DNA of 64,000 nt from Symbiodinium natans (GCA_905221605.1 CAJNDS010002680.1:248001-312000), one strand, 5' to 3'. Counted from the stretch's first letter, positions 42,223 to 52,670 are shown. The notes: generated by a model from the letters alone, not told the origin. Translations and numbers: made by a program.

Positions 42223-42737
42223 GCTGCCCTGTAGTGTACTTTGCTTTGTTTTGATTTCGGGTTCCCGTGAGGGCCCTTGGAAGCGCTGGGCTTAAGGCCT
42301 TGAGGATGGCCAGGACTTACAATCCATACCCCTTCGCACCCTTCACCCCAAAGCCAACTCACTGAGACTCGGAACTCAGACGTGCCGAAGGGCAAAATAG
42401 TGCCCAAGGATGCAGAGCAAGGCAAAGGTGCAGCAAAAACACCATCCCTCATAGCCCCCAATGTCAATGAGGTCGCCAAAGGTCGCCACAGGCACAGGGG
42501 GGGAGGAGGGTTTGTTGGCGGCTGAACTTTTGGTGAGGTTTGGAGCTCTTGCCCTGCGTCATTCAATCCTAAAACAACCCACAAGAAAGCTTTAACCCGC
42601 GCATCTACAAAATGCTTCGGCGCTGAGGCTCTCAGCACTCTGCGGAAGGATATTAAGAGGTCGGATCTTGATGGGGTTGGGCCCCCCAAGCCTTCCCTCC
42701 CATTCTACCCATCTGCCCCCTCCTACCACAAGCACCA

Positions 42738-42805
42738 GAAATCAGTCGTCAGGCGCCAAGAGCAAGCGCGGCAACCAGGCCGGCAAGGTTCGAACTCAGG
42801 TGTAA
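42738..42805 (+). CDS. Possible terminal exon
   Basis: Reads NQSSGAKSKRGNQAGKVRTQ-V then TAA, basic. A longer overlapping frame runs to 42928. Low certainty. Confidence 0.3.
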
Positions 42806-43400
42806 CGGTCGCAAGCTACACACACGCTTTGGGCGCCGGGAACACCTCTCTCATCAACCACCCGCATCGTTGTGAGGGTCAGACACCCCCGCCCTGGACT
42901 TGGCTAGGCAGCCCTTTCATTGACGGATGAGTCCTCAAAGAGTCTCTGGTTTCCTTTCGACCTGTGACTGAACACATACCATGAAGCAGTTTATCCCCCT
43001 CGCAAGCATCCATCGCCACACTCCCTGCAGAAGGCAAGCTCCTTGCAAGTCCTGAGACCGCACACCATCGACACTGAAACCCTCACCCCTATGCCCTTAT
43101 ACCCTGAAATTCCCTGCACCCGAAACCCTCCCTAAAACATACACTGGAAGCCCTGCAACCTAAAGCCGCATGCATCCCTCCAAAAGGAAGGCGAAGAAAG
43201 GCGTTTGGAGCCCTCTCTTTCAACTATCCTAGCAGGCCCCTTGGGACACGTTAAAGGTTCCCTTTCCTGGGCTTAAAAATTGTAGGGCTTCCGAAGTTTA
43301 GGGGGGCCTACATCGGACACTGCTCACCTTCTTCGGAGGCCTTCATGATGGCTAAGCGCCCCAGAAAACGCCCCGGCCCCATGCCGGACTCTGCTCGGAG

Positions 43401-43451
43401 GCCTCCATGGCCGGCTTGCTCCAGCAGATGGCAAGCTCCCTGAACGCCTGA
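43401..43451 (+). CDS. Short terminal exon, duplicated type
   Basis: CTCGGAG|G acceptor, reads ASMAGLLQQMASSLNA, TGA at 43449. Paralogue of 39676-39718. A third related edge, CTTCGGAG|GCCTTCATGATGGC, is at 43331-43353. Confidence 0.45.
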   Translation, partial: ASMAGLLQQMASSLNA

Positions 43452-43557
43452 TACCCCCGGTTAAACCCCCTTCTTACCCCCCCAACTCCACGTCCAGCGT
43501 TCAACCCTCGAGCCCCCCAAAACCCCCCCAAAAACCGAACCCCTAAACTCCCCGAAG

Positions 43558-43683
43558 CTGAGGGAAAGGGTCCAAGAGCAAACTCGGGAGCTGGGCACCG
43601 GGCTCAGCGCTCGGAGATTCAGCGGACCGGCATCCTTTTCTGAGGTTTGGTCTGTCTTTGTGGGTTCACGAGAGACAGTTTAG
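43558..43683 (+). CDS. Terminal exon, 41 codons
   Basis: CCCCGAAG acceptor after CCCTAAAC repeats. Reads LRERVQEQTRELGTGLSARR, then FSGPASFSEVWSVFVGSRET-V and TAG at 43681. The N-terminal part looks helical and charged. Unknown. Confidence 0.5.
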   Translation: MRERVQEQTRELGTGLSARRFSGPASFSEVWSVFVGSRETV

Positions 43684-44405
43684 GTGTAGGACCCTCGTAC
43701 GACGCCTCGAGATTCCTCATTTTCAGTGACATCCTTGTTCCCCAGCGTGTCGGCCCCCCCCCCCCCAAGATCCGCAAGAGCTAGCGCCATCCCCTTGGGA
43801 TCTTTTAAGTACGTTACCGTTGGCGCCTCTTCTTGGAAGATGTTTCCCTTTCAAGCCCTCTTTTGAGGGCCAACACCATAAGCCTGGTCCCGATGCCCAG
43901 TTCCAGGGAGAGTTCCCCAATGCTGGGAACACGCGGCGCGCGCAAAAAAAAACCGTGTTGCAACCCCCCCCCCCCCCAAAACAAAAAGAAAAACAAGCTC
44001 ACAGCCCTCTGTGGTGTGGCGAGGGGAAGCTCTACAGGAGTTCGTGTGGCTGAGAATCTACAGATGCATCTCAGGTGCTTGGTGGTGTTTATGGGGGGGT
44101 CGAGGGTGTGAAGTAGGAGGGTTGATCATCGAGATTCCGCTCACAGCACTGCACAGCACTGCAGTTCCACACGCCCTTGGAGCCGCGACACCCAAGCCTT
44201 AGAACCCCCCTAGTAATGACGACCCCCATCAGTGGGGTTGCTAACGGGCTGCTGTTCTTACGCAATGCAAGAGCCCTCTGCACTGCACCTACCCTCAAAG
44301 CCTTGAACGCCACGAAGAATCTCAACGCCAAAGCACGCCGCCCACCCTTCACAGGCCACCAGATCCCCAGCCATGGCCTTTCCCCGGGCGGCCCTGGACC
44401 CGTAG

Positions 44406-44478
44406 AGACGCAAGTGAAGCGTCCCAAGCGAAGCAGAAGCCCATGACGCACCCGGAGACCAAGAGGCGTCAGTGCAGG
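44406..44478 (+). CDS. Internal exon
   Basis: CCCGTAG acceptor, reads DASEASQAKQKPMTHPETKR-RQCR, GTTCGC donor. The minus strand is also open over 200 codons here, so strand certainty is limited. Confidence 0.35.
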
Positions 44479-44705
44479 GTTCGCGGGGGTTGAGGGCTGA
44501 AGGTATCTCGTGTTTCGAGTCTCGTAAGAGCCGGATTCTCCTCGGCCTACATGACCAATATTGAAAGCATGACTTGTCATGCTTGCGATGGTTTCTGAGG
44601 GAGGGAAGAAAACGCAGGGAGCTCCCCAACAACCCCCCTCCCCCCCCCCTACGCCCACTCCCCCACTCCCCCACTCCCCCCACTCCCCCACTCCCCTACC
44701 CGGAG

Positions 44706-44815
44706 AAGAAGAGAAGAGGCTCCTCCTCCAGCTCGGGCGGCGCCTCCGCGTGCCTGGGCAGCTCCCGGCCGCGGAGTTGGCGACGGTGCCACAGATGCTG
44801 CAGCTGGGCCGAATC
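44706..44815 (+). CDS. Internal exon, Leu-rich helical
   Basis: CCCGGAG acceptor after a C-rich tract. Reads EEEKRLLLQLGRRLRVPGQL and PAAELATVPQMLQLGRI with strong G/C third positions. An AT-rich block follows immediately. Confidence 0.5.
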
Positions 44816-44824
44816 TATTTAGAG

Positions 44825-45230
44825 TTAATATATATATATATATATTTTTATATTTATATTTATTTATTTTTATTTATTTTTATTTATATTTTTATTTATT
44901 TATTTATATTTATAGTTATGTTTATATTTATATTTATATATTTGTGTGGGTTTAACACTACGTAATGTTTAGATTGATATGGATGATAAGAATAATTGAG
45001 TCTATATTTATATACTTATTGCTGTTTGTATTTACTTTAATTCTAAGAGCAAATTATGTTAAATGAAAGTAAGCAACCATGTATGCAAGTCTGTCTATTG
45101 AGTTAGATAGCTAGCTCACTAATTCATTCATAGCGGATTACTTGATTGTTTTTAAATACTAAACACATTTTCGCATGCTTAATATATTGTAATCTAATCA
45201 TGTAGCTTAAACAAAGGCATTGTCGTGAGC
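44825..45230. repeat. AT-rich block with (TATT)n
   Basis: 44827-44945 is TA and TATTT repeats; the remainder is AT-rich single-copy sequence without open frames. GC falls far below the surroundings. Confidence 0.85.
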
Positions 45231-45428
45231 CTCCGTTGGGGAAGCTTCCTAAATTCGTGTACCTTTTTTGGGGTCTCCAGTATGATACGGCACCCTCATG
45301 GAAGGCTTATGTACCCCTTGACTCAACATTCCGTTCGAAGGGGATTCCCTACAGTCATCCAAGACGTATCTCCGATTCAATTCTAAGGGTCTCAGAGTGA
45401 CTTGCTGGACCTGTACAAATCCTGACAG

Positions 45429-45561
45429 GTCCCTGAAGCCCGGACGGCCTTCCCCTGAAAGACCAGTCAAGGCAGCGATACGGCCTCAGGGACCAGCAGC
45501 TCTTCGAGGAGACCCTTCCACCCCAAAGTCTGGGCTTCGGGTGCTTGGGGTTCAGGTGTAG
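45429..45561 (+). CDS. Terminal exon, Pro/Arg-rich
   Basis: CTGACAG|G acceptor, phase 2. Reads SLKPGRPSPERPVKAAIRPQ and GPAALRGDPSTPKSGLRVLG-VQV, then TAG at 45559. Minus-strand frames overlap but are less coding-like. 45562-46616 shows no clear gene. Confidence 0.45.
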
Positions 45562-46616
45562 GTTTTTCCCCACACTTTTGGGCGAATTTGGGCGAAGGGG
45601 CAAAAACCCGTGAGTCCCTGAAGGTCGGGGGTTTAGCTTGGTTCCTCGAACAAAGTGCAAAAAAATCCCTCAACTCCCAGACACCCTAAGCACCCGAAGC
45701 TCGCAAGCTCTCAGAGGATTTCTGCCGATCCAGCGCCCGAACCTGGGAGGCGAGGAGCAGCCTTGGGGTCCGCTGTGCACAAATAGGGGGGTCGGAATGG
45801 ACACCAATAGTATTCCCTTTTATGGTCCCCCTTTATCGATATACTATCATGACCCCCCCCTCCCAAAAAAAAACCTTATTCTAGCTATTCAGGCCCCTAT
45901 AACAGGGTAATTGTGGCGAGCTCTTTGCAGAGGGCTTTAGGGGAATTCGGATCCCTACGTAATCCCTGAAAGGCCTACGCAGCCAGTGAAGAAAAAGTGG
46001 CGTGTATGGCAGTGACCTTGCGAGATACTGAGTCGCTCAACTGATGCAGCACGCATCGATACCGTGACGACTGGGATCCGATCATCGCCGACGTCGCTCT
46101 GAACCCATGAATCCTTATTCAAGTTTGTTTCTACAAACCCAAAACCCTTTTACCACGCTTCAAGGCTTCTTCGCAAGCATTCTCCTCAAGAACCCTAACC
46201 TGACTCGTTAGGTGTTTCTCGAGTATTGCTAGCACAGCAACTTGACAAGCTTGAAAAAAACCCTGCAAGTTTGACGACAGGCGCTGTCACCGCCGCAGAT
46301 GTCCAGCCTCTTCCGGGGAACGGAGCACCTCGGCTGCACAAACTCCTTTAAGTGGCCATTGGCTCCGAAGGCGCACCCAGACAAGCTGCGATTCAGAGCA
46401 AGGCATGACAGGCATGACATACTGTGACATTCTTCCTGCTTTCTATGACCGCCGGCCTCTTTTGTTGCTGCTTGCACTTGCGGCGGTCATCAGTTTGGAC
46501 AGGCCGATCCATTCTCTACTAAGGCATGCGAAGCTACCCGCCAAAACTGCAACAATCATCTCCATGTTGCAAACTTGTATGCTGCACCTCACTTGGGCAC
46601 AGTCCCGTTCTGACGA

Positions 46617-46967
46617 GGAACTACCAGCTGCTCCACGCCACCAAGGTGCCTTTGGTTCAGCTGTACTTGGGGAAGGGTCGAGGGAGGGAGTCCACCACTG
46701 CCTTGAGAGGTTCCCACACCCTTCAGGAAGATTTGCCACAAGCAAAAGAGTTGCCGAGAATCTGCTGTGAAAGCGCCGCTCTGGTGAAGGCTGCCTGGTG
46801 GGGCAGGTGTTGTTGTAGCCGCTACCGAGTTCTAGGCTGAAAAGGCGCTTGACACCCCAAACTCTGATGTTCTCCGGCGCGAGGGTCCTGCGCTGGAGCG
46901 GCTGGTGGCGTGCCTCCGAGAGGGGCTGCAAAGCGAAGCTCGGTTTTGGGAGAGTGAAGGGGTCTAG
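46617..46967 (+). CDS. Two candidate exons
   Basis: Near 46617-46676 (GACGAG|G) the frame reads NYQLLHATKVPLVQLYLGK. 46845-46967 (TGAAAAG|G, phase 0) reads ALDTPNSDVLRREGPALERL and VACLREGLQSEARFWESEGV, then TAG at 46965. The second exon is the stronger, helical and charged. Whether they join is not shown. Confidence 0.45.
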
Positions 46968-47268
46968 TAAGTTGCCCTGGGCGCCAAGCTCTGTGTCCTG
47001 TCATCGGCTTCAGGCCCCCCATCCTGTACCGATAAACTCCTGCCCACCCCGCCCCCCCCCCAGATCTGCACTTGCCCCACATCTCCCCCGAAGCCCCCGA
47101 CCAAGCTCCAACTTAAATTCGGCCACTCCAACCCGGAAATCTACTGAACATCTATCTATAGTTTTTTGCTGATCCAAACAAAGCAGTTAAGCTTCAAAGG
47201 CTAAAGGCCCTATTAATTAGGCTTTACTAGAGCTTACTGAATACACTACCCTACATCCTGGGCACCTC

Positions 47269-47403
47269 ATGCAGCAGCAACCCAGACAAAGGACCTGCGT
47301 GAAGGCGGCGACGCACCCGCCCGCCCGGCGGCGGCGCTCGCCGCCCTCTGCCACGGGGCCCTGGCACCTCGGCGCCGAGAGCAAGGGCTTCGTGTTTACA
47401 GGG
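47269..47403 (+). CDS. First exon of a gene
   Basis: ATG at 47269 gives MQQQPRQRTCVKAATHPPAR, a run of Arg, then SATGPWHLGAESKGFVFTG and a GTAGGT donor in phase 0. The basic N-terminus without a hydrophobic start could suit a nuclear protein. A second frame is open but lacks an ATG. Confidence 0.45.
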
Positions 47404-47499
47404 GTAGGTCTGAACATACTTTTTTAAGGTTTATTACCCTTAATCCGCTAGATAATCCTGATAAAGCCAAAAAAGTCAAAATTTTGTACCCCCCCAAAC

Positions 47500-48000
47500 C
47501 TACTCCAGATTAGGGTTCAGGGTCGCCCGGAACTTCAAAAACACATCAGAGTCAAGGGGTGCTCCGAGGATTCCAAAAATTCTGCTCAGGCTCCTGCTGT
47601 GGTCCAGGGTTCTTGGTTCTTGGCCTCTTATCAACCTTTGAGAACTTCCGTGTTGAGAGTTTTGGCCGGTGAGGTCTAAAAGATGACCATCATCATCTGC
47701 CTTGGAAGCCGTAGACACAACTCTGGCACGATTTGGCCATTCCAAAACATCGGGATGTCCTAACATACCAGAAAGGGCACAAGCCTTTTTTTTGCGGAGA
47801 GCCCAAGAAACAGGAACTCCCCCAAAGCTGGAAACACCAAATGCCCGGCAATGGTGGAGGCACCCAAGGGTCGCTCGGCCTGCCGGCCTCTCTTGGAAGA
47901 GCTCCTCGGCGACGCATCTTTGAAGGTCTGCAGGCTTCTGGCTGCGGTCTAGAAGGAGGTGGGTATGCCGTGATGTGATAGCAACAGGGTTCCATCGCAT
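47500..48000 (-). CDS. 166-codon minus-strand open frame
   Basis: Starts MRWNPVAITSRHTHLLLDRS and ends ...RATLNPNLE. Balanced charge and uninterrupted; plus-strand frames of 73-81 codons overlap. Could be a gene in the opposite direction or chance. No family recognised. Confidence 0.3.
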   Translation of the reverse strand: MRWNPVAITSRHTHLLLDRSQKPADLQRCVAEELFQERPAGRATLGCLHHCRAFGVSSFGGVPVSWALRKKKACALSGMLGHPDVLEWPNRARVVSTASKADDDGHLLDLTGQNSQHGSSQRLIRGQEPRTLDHSRSLSRIFGILGAPLDSDVFLKFRATLNPNLE

Positions 48001-48051
48001 AGCGCAGAGGCTCTGGCTTCTTGCCTGTGGGGAAGGGAGGGAAGTGATTGT

Positions 48052-48312
48052 TTGTTCTGGGCTTTGGGAGTTGAGAGGTTGAGAGAGTCTGCGAAAAGAG
48101 CAGGCGATGCCTCTTTGGAGGCTTGCGGTGCCCGAGCCTGCGAACCTCTGAAGCCCTCTGAAGGCCTAAATCCTCAGCTCTCTGCTAAAAACAGAATCAT
48201 AGAAGGAGCAAGAGTAGCGGTACATGGTCACAGCAGTAGCAGCAGCAGTAATCCTGACCTGTGTATGTACTTGTTACATGGCACGTATGATACTTCTTTG
48301 CGGCAAGCTTAA
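48052..48312 (+). CDS. 86-codon open frame
   Basis: Reads VERLRESAKRAGDASLEACG and onward with a Ser run encoded by an AGC/AGT microsatellite (48233-48250). Possible exon; borders unclear. Confidence 0.35.
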   Translation: MFWALGVERLRESAKRAGDASLEACGARACEPLKPSEGLNPQLSAKNRIIEGARVAVHGHSSSSSSNPDLCMYLLHGTYDTSLRQA

Positions 48313-48559
48313 GAAGCCCTCCCGCGTAGACTTCTTTAAAGCCCCTCGCTGACATGTAAGGCTCCGGGTGGCACTGCAGGCGCGGATCGAGGCCTCCTAG
48401 CAGGGCCCCCAAAGGAAAGGAAGAGCTTCGGGGAAGTTTAGGGTTGAGGGCGTTGGCCCATTAGGGGGGTTGCTTTTAGAGCAGGGGGGGTCCCCTTGAA
48501 GACGGATTTCGAGGGAGCTGCCACAGCGTCGTGGCCTGAGATGCCTCTTCCCTGCGAAG

Positions 48560-48673
48560 GCAGGCGGCCTGAGCCATGGAGATGCCATGGAGCTGCTGGG
48601 AGCGGCTGGGGAGCTTCTTCGTCTTATCGAGCAAAGGTGTTCAGGGAAGTCTCCTGCTCCTAAAATGTCTTAA
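48560..48673 (+). CDS. Terminal exon, 37 codons
   Basis: CTGCGAAG|G acceptor, phase 0. Reads AGGLSHGDAMELLGAAGELL-RLIEQRCSGKSPAPKMS and TAA at 48671. Helical Leu/Glu pattern. A further plus-strand frame, 48690-48888, may be another exon. Confidence 0.5.
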   Translation, partial: AGGLSHGDAMELLGAAGELLRLIEQRCSGKSPAPKMS

Positions 48674-49083
48674 CAGAGAGAGAAAGTCGCAGGCAGGCGT
48701 GGGAAGTGATGTCGAATGGTTTTCGGAGCCCCCACTCCTCCCAGCGTTCTACCGCAGTGCTGCCCCTTGAGAGCGGAATCAACACCGTCCTGAGCCTCGA
48801 TATCCTAAGCCCTCCCTCCCTCCCCCCTCTCGAACTCAGCGCTATGCAAGGCTGCATCGTGCAATCGGTGTTGGCGTGCCGCAGCTAGGCCGCAGAAACT
48901 GCAGGGTTGGGCGGCCAGGCTCGGAGAGGCTCGCTTGAGGCTTCTCGGTTCTATCTTTTGGGTCTTAATGTTTTGTACCTCCAGTGGAGGCTCGCCCGCA
49001 CACTTGGCCGTTCCAGCTCGTCTCCCTTTCATGACACTTGAGGGTTTGGGGTCTTGCATTCAGGGTTGAGGGCTGGATGCAAG

Positions 49084-49225
49084 GACGCTCCAGTCGCTCG
49101 CCAAGCTTGGTCGGGCTCTCAGGAGATCTGCCCAATACACGGAGATATTCAAGTGGCATAGTGTGAACAACCAGACCCTTCAACTTGCAGCGTCGGAATC
49201 CGGGGCAACATGTCGAAATCCTTGA
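49084..49225 (+). CDS. Terminal exon, 46 codons
   Basis: GATGCAAG|G acceptor, phase 2. Reads TLQSLAKLGRALRRSAQYTE then IFKWHSVNNQTLQLAASESG and TGA at 49223. Amphipathic and basic. Minus-strand frames overlap. Confidence 0.5.
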
Positions 49226-49398
49226 CGGAGCCCCAAACCCCAAACGTCCCAAACCTGACACTACACCCTAAACGCTTGCTTAGCACCCGGTGGAGCTTGC
49301 AGATGTTCAGGATTTAGTGCTTAGGGTTTAGGCTTCCGGGGTGCTTGGATTTGGGATAGCAGAGTGCCCTGTTTCGCACCTGGTGGTCGGTTCCTTAG

Positions 49399-49516
49399 GC
49401 AACTTCTTCCAAAGACTCAGGCGAAGAAGCCTTACGAAAGCCCCGACGCTACTGCACACTCTAAAGCCGTGAAAGCCGAAGACGGCAGCAAGCAGCCCCC
49501 CCCCCAAGAACCCTGA
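49399..49516 (+). CDS. Basic exon, 38 codons
   Basis: TTCCTTAG|G acceptor, phase 2. Reads QLLPKTQAKKPYESPDATAH and SKAVKAEDGSKQPPPQEP before a TGA at 49514, or splices within the Pro run. Lys-rich disordered type. Confidence 0.45.
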
Positions 49517-49694
49517 AGCCCTGAGAGCTGCAACCACAGCAAAGCCCTAACAGCACCGACAACCCGAGAAGCACTAGAAACCTTAAACCCTAGAAAACCG
49601 ATAATAAAAAAAGAGAGTTAAACCCTAAGAACCCTAAGAACCCTAAACAGCCTGAAACCCTCGTTTTAGCCAATGAGGGCAAGATGCCCTGAAG

Positions 49695-49738
49695 GCCGAC
49701 CAGGCCTTGAGCGACAGTCCGGGCTGGGCTGATAAGGG
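49695..49738 (+). CDS. Short exon flanked by opposite arrays
   Basis: CTGAAG|G acceptor, reads ADQALSDSPGWADK, leaves at G|GTTTAGGG in phase 2. CCCTAA-type repeats (49565-49670) precede and TTTAGGG (49739-49835) follows: a textbook case of the flanking rule. Confidence 0.55.
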
Positions 49739-49860
49739 GTTTAGGGTTTTAGAGTTTAGGCTTTAGGGTTTAGGGTTTAGGGTTTAGGGTTTAGGGTTTA
49801 GGGTTTAGGGTTTAGGTTTAGAGGCTTTCGGGTTTAGGGCTTAGAGGCTTTAGGGTTTGT
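49739..49860. repeat. TTTAGGG array at an intron start
   Basis: Seven or more perfect TTTAGGG units from 49761, beginning at the donor of the exon ending at 49738. Confidence 0.9.
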
Positions 49861-50192
49861 GGCATTAGGGTTTATGGCTTTAGTGTTGAGGGCCTCCCCT
49901 CAAAGGAGCCCCCAAATCCCCAAAAGCTTGATCTTCGATTCTTTCAAGTGGCTCACAGGTTTCCGAAGACTGAAGGCCTGGCTTGGGATTCGTAAAGGTC
50001 CGTATGGAGCATATTCCGTGCGTCTTCAATGTAGCCGAAGGGGTTGGGGCTTTCTTGCCGTGGGGGTTTGACGGGACTGGCTGCGCGTTTGAGCTACTTC
50101 TGGGGGCCTCTTTTTGCAACCCTAATCTACACGTTAGGGGTCTTGCGCCTTTTGCTTAACTTCATATGAGGATCTTGATGAAAATGTGAGGA

Positions 50193-50562
50193 GTGTTCTT
50201 AAGGGGTCTCGGGCTTTCAATAAACTCGGCAACGCAGACGAGCACGGACCTGTCACCTCGATGCCTTGTTCACCTGCCGCGCCGAACTCCAGCTGTAGTC
50301 GCAGCGCAGGCCAAAGCATGCATCTTGAGCAACCAGATCACTTCATCGGGCCACTCGTACCTAGGAGCAGCTTCGCAAAAACACAACTGCCAAGCCCTCG
50401 TCACAAGTCACCTGAGCTATTGAGTCCCTGGCACAAGGGGCGTAAGCATCTCTTGGCAGGCGCTTTTTCCCCTCGCAGGCCAAGCGCGTGGTAGTTTCAT
50501 TTTTCCAAGGCCATCCGCCTCCGGTCAACAAGGCAGGGCAGTCCCAGTCGTTGAAGTCCTGA
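50193..50562 (+). CDS. Two candidate exons
   Basis: 50193-50423 is open in two frames (LPRRTPAVVAAQAKACILSN to TGA, or FNKLGNADEHGPVTS and onward). 50479-50562 follows a very good CTTTTTCCCCTCGCAG|G acceptor, reads AKRVVVSFFQGHPPPVNKAG-QSQSLKS and ends in TGA at 50560. Only the second is firm. Confidence 0.45.
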
Positions 50563-51317
50563 AGGTGCTAAGCAGCCCAAATAATCCCCTAATCCCTACT
50601 TGGAGGATCATGGGTAGTATTTTGTTTATGCTAGTCATGAATCGTTCTATCCCTGTTTCCGGTACTTATGACCCGGCTTTTCTTGAACCTTCAACCTCGA
50701 ATCCCACTCCACTGCGGCCACCGACCACCCGAAGTCAGGGTTTAGGGTTATTAGGGTAACTAGGGTCATTGAAGTTATTCGGATGCTTAGGGTTTCGGAT
50801 GGCCCCCCTTCAGCCCTGTGCAGCCAGGACCAGGCAGAGATGACTGAGTCCACTCACGGGGCGACGGCTGATCCAAGGCGCTGGGGTTTGGGTTGCCTTT
50901 CCTAAGGTCATTTGGGGATGCCTAACAGTGGTAGGTTATTTTGCAAAGAGTTGAAGGTTTAAAACCGCATTTAGAGGAGAAAAAAAAGTTTAATCATCTG
51001 TGTCCCATGGGTATTGGAGAAGTAAGGCAAGGGAACTTCCTATTGTCGGACGTGCCCTTTGGCCTGCATGTAAAGTGCCGGGGAGCGAGAGATCGCTAAA
51101 CCCTGAGAGCATGGTACCCTAAAGGTATGGCTAGATGGGGGGAAGCCTTGCTTGCCTGGCTTCAGCCCTAAACCCCGCGCTAAACCCCCAATCCCGAACC
51201 CCAAACCCCTAAGTCCTAAACCCCCAAACCCCCCAAACTTTAAAAAGAATACAAATAAGTCCTCACACCCGAAACCCTCTTAGCCAAACCCCGAATGCCC
51301 TTTAAACCAGACTGGAG

Positions 51318-51377
51318 GTCGATGTGCGTCCCGACGGAATGGACGGATGGGCCCTCCGAGCCGCAACATCGGGTGGG
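51318..51377 (+). CDS. Exon of 20 codons flanked by opposite arrays
   Basis: ACTGGAG|G acceptor, reads VDVRPDGMDGWALRAATSGG, leaves at G|GTTTAGGG; phase 0 both ends. CCCTAAA-type repeats are upstream (51165-51310) and a TTTAGGG array downstream. G/C third positions. Confidence 0.6.
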
Positions 51378-51421
51378 GTTTAGGGTTTGGGGTTTAGGGT
51401 TTAGGGTTTAGGGTTTAGGGG
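51378..51421. repeat. TTTAGGG array at an intron start
   Basis: Six units directly after the exon end. Confidence 0.9.
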
Positions 51422-51506
51422 TACAGAGTATTTCCAAACACGTAAGGCGCCCGCGGGGTCCTGCCCCATAAAAACAAGGACTGGGCCAAGCCTTCACCAC
51501 GGGCGG

Positions 51507-51845
51507 TTGGAGCCACGAACCTCACCCCTGAAGTCTTCTAAACCCCCCTTAGTTCTCGACTGGAAGCGCTTCATGGGCAAGCAAAACAAAAAGAGCAGGG
51601 GGGTTCGAATCGCCTCAAGAAGAAGCCCACGTATACCCCCCCTAATACCTGCCCGGCCCTCAGTCTCCACACGCCAAAGGACCCCCGGAAGGCTCCTGAA
51701 GCATCCGAGTGCCAGTGCTCCAAGGGCAGTGTCCGAAGCCGAGAAGCCGCTCACGGGCAACTCTGAGCTAGAGGAGGCCAAGGGGGGAGGGGGGGGGAAG
51801 GGGAGAAGCGCCCCATCCGAAACTTCCAAAGCTCCTGTCCTCTAG
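51507..51845 (+). CDS. 112-codon open frame, basic
   Basis: Reads SSKPPLVLDWKRFMGKQNKK and onward; the later part ASAPRAVSEAEKPLTGNSEL is followed by a Gly run over poly-G. Probably one or two exons. Minus strand is also open. Unknown. Confidence 0.4.
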   Translation: MEPRTSPLKSSKPPLVLDWKRFMGKQNKKSRGVRIASRRSPRIPPLIPARPSVSTRQRTPGRLLKHPSASAPRAVSEAEKPLTGNSELEEAKGGGGGKGRSAPSETSKAPVL

Positions 51846-52006
51846 GCTTCCGACTGTCGGATCCTTAAAGCCTAAACCCCCAAAGCCCTGAACACTAATT
51901 TGGGGGGGTTTCCGTGTCGGGCCGCTTGAGGGTGCGGAGTTTGGCTGCGAATGGTTGCCCTTAAAAGGGGGGGAGGGGGGGCTTCAGGTTTTAACCTTGT
52001 CTCCAG

Positions 52007-52221
52007 AATCTGTGGCACAAAGGGGTACACTCGGGCAGAACTTCGATCAGCTCAGCGGCAGCAATCTCTCATGTTGTGCAGAGTTTTGTAGCGGCATTTC
52101 GTACCGATTAGCGACAGGCCGAGCGCCAGCTGTCAAGTTTTTTGTCCAGTTGCCCTGCGCCCCGAATACCGAGATGCTTCGTCAAACACCAATGGAGAAA
52201 CAAATCACCTCTGAGTCATAG
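52007..52221 (+). CDS. Terminal exon, 70 codons
   Basis: AACCTTGTCTCCAG acceptor, phase 1. Reads SVAQRGTLGQNFDQLSGSNL, then CCAEFCSGISYRLATGRAPA and onward to TAG at 52219. No overlapping competitor of this length. Unknown. Confidence 0.5.
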
Positions 52222-52342
52222 TAGGATACTTAACACAATCTTAAGGAGCATACCCTAGTGGATTTTGGAAGTTTCTGAGCTCTCGAGCTGGCACGAGGTA
52301 CAGTTTGATATACCAGAGGCGTGGTGGGAAGCAGGGTGGGGT

Positions 52343-52670
52343 TCAGGGTCTCAGGGCTCCAGGGTTAAAGCTAAGCGGCCGTGAAAAGGGTTTCGGGCTC
52401 CTGGCCTTGGGTCTTGAGGTTTGCGAAGCTTCAGAAGCTGATACAGAGGCGGGTTGAGGAGAGGAAAGGGTAACCGAGTCACCCCCAAAACCGTCGAAAC
52501 AGTAAACCGCTCCCTGCGCCCATGTCAGGGTTCTCATAGGCACCCGTGCCAAAAGGCCGTAGCGGAGCAGAACTTGGAGCTTGTCTTGGGACTTGGCCCC
52601 TCGTTTCATCTTCCTTTCGGCTGTCGCTTCCAAAAGCCATCATTCTGCAAACAAGACCCGACGTGACCCC
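52343..52670 (-). CDS. Coding-like minus-strand block
   Basis: After TTGTTTGCAG near 52650 the minus strand reads MMAFGSDSRKEDETRGQVPR and APLRPFGTGAYENPDMGAGS to a GTGACT donor near 52492; a second minus frame is open over 96 codons. Plus-strand frames overlap. Strand uncertain. Confidence 0.3.

Noticed and set aside
44089-44691. Two long minus-strand frames (200 and 141 codons)
   Set aside because: They begin in GGGGGAG repeats, overlap each other and show no splice or motif support; kept only as a reason for low confidence in the plus exon at 44406.
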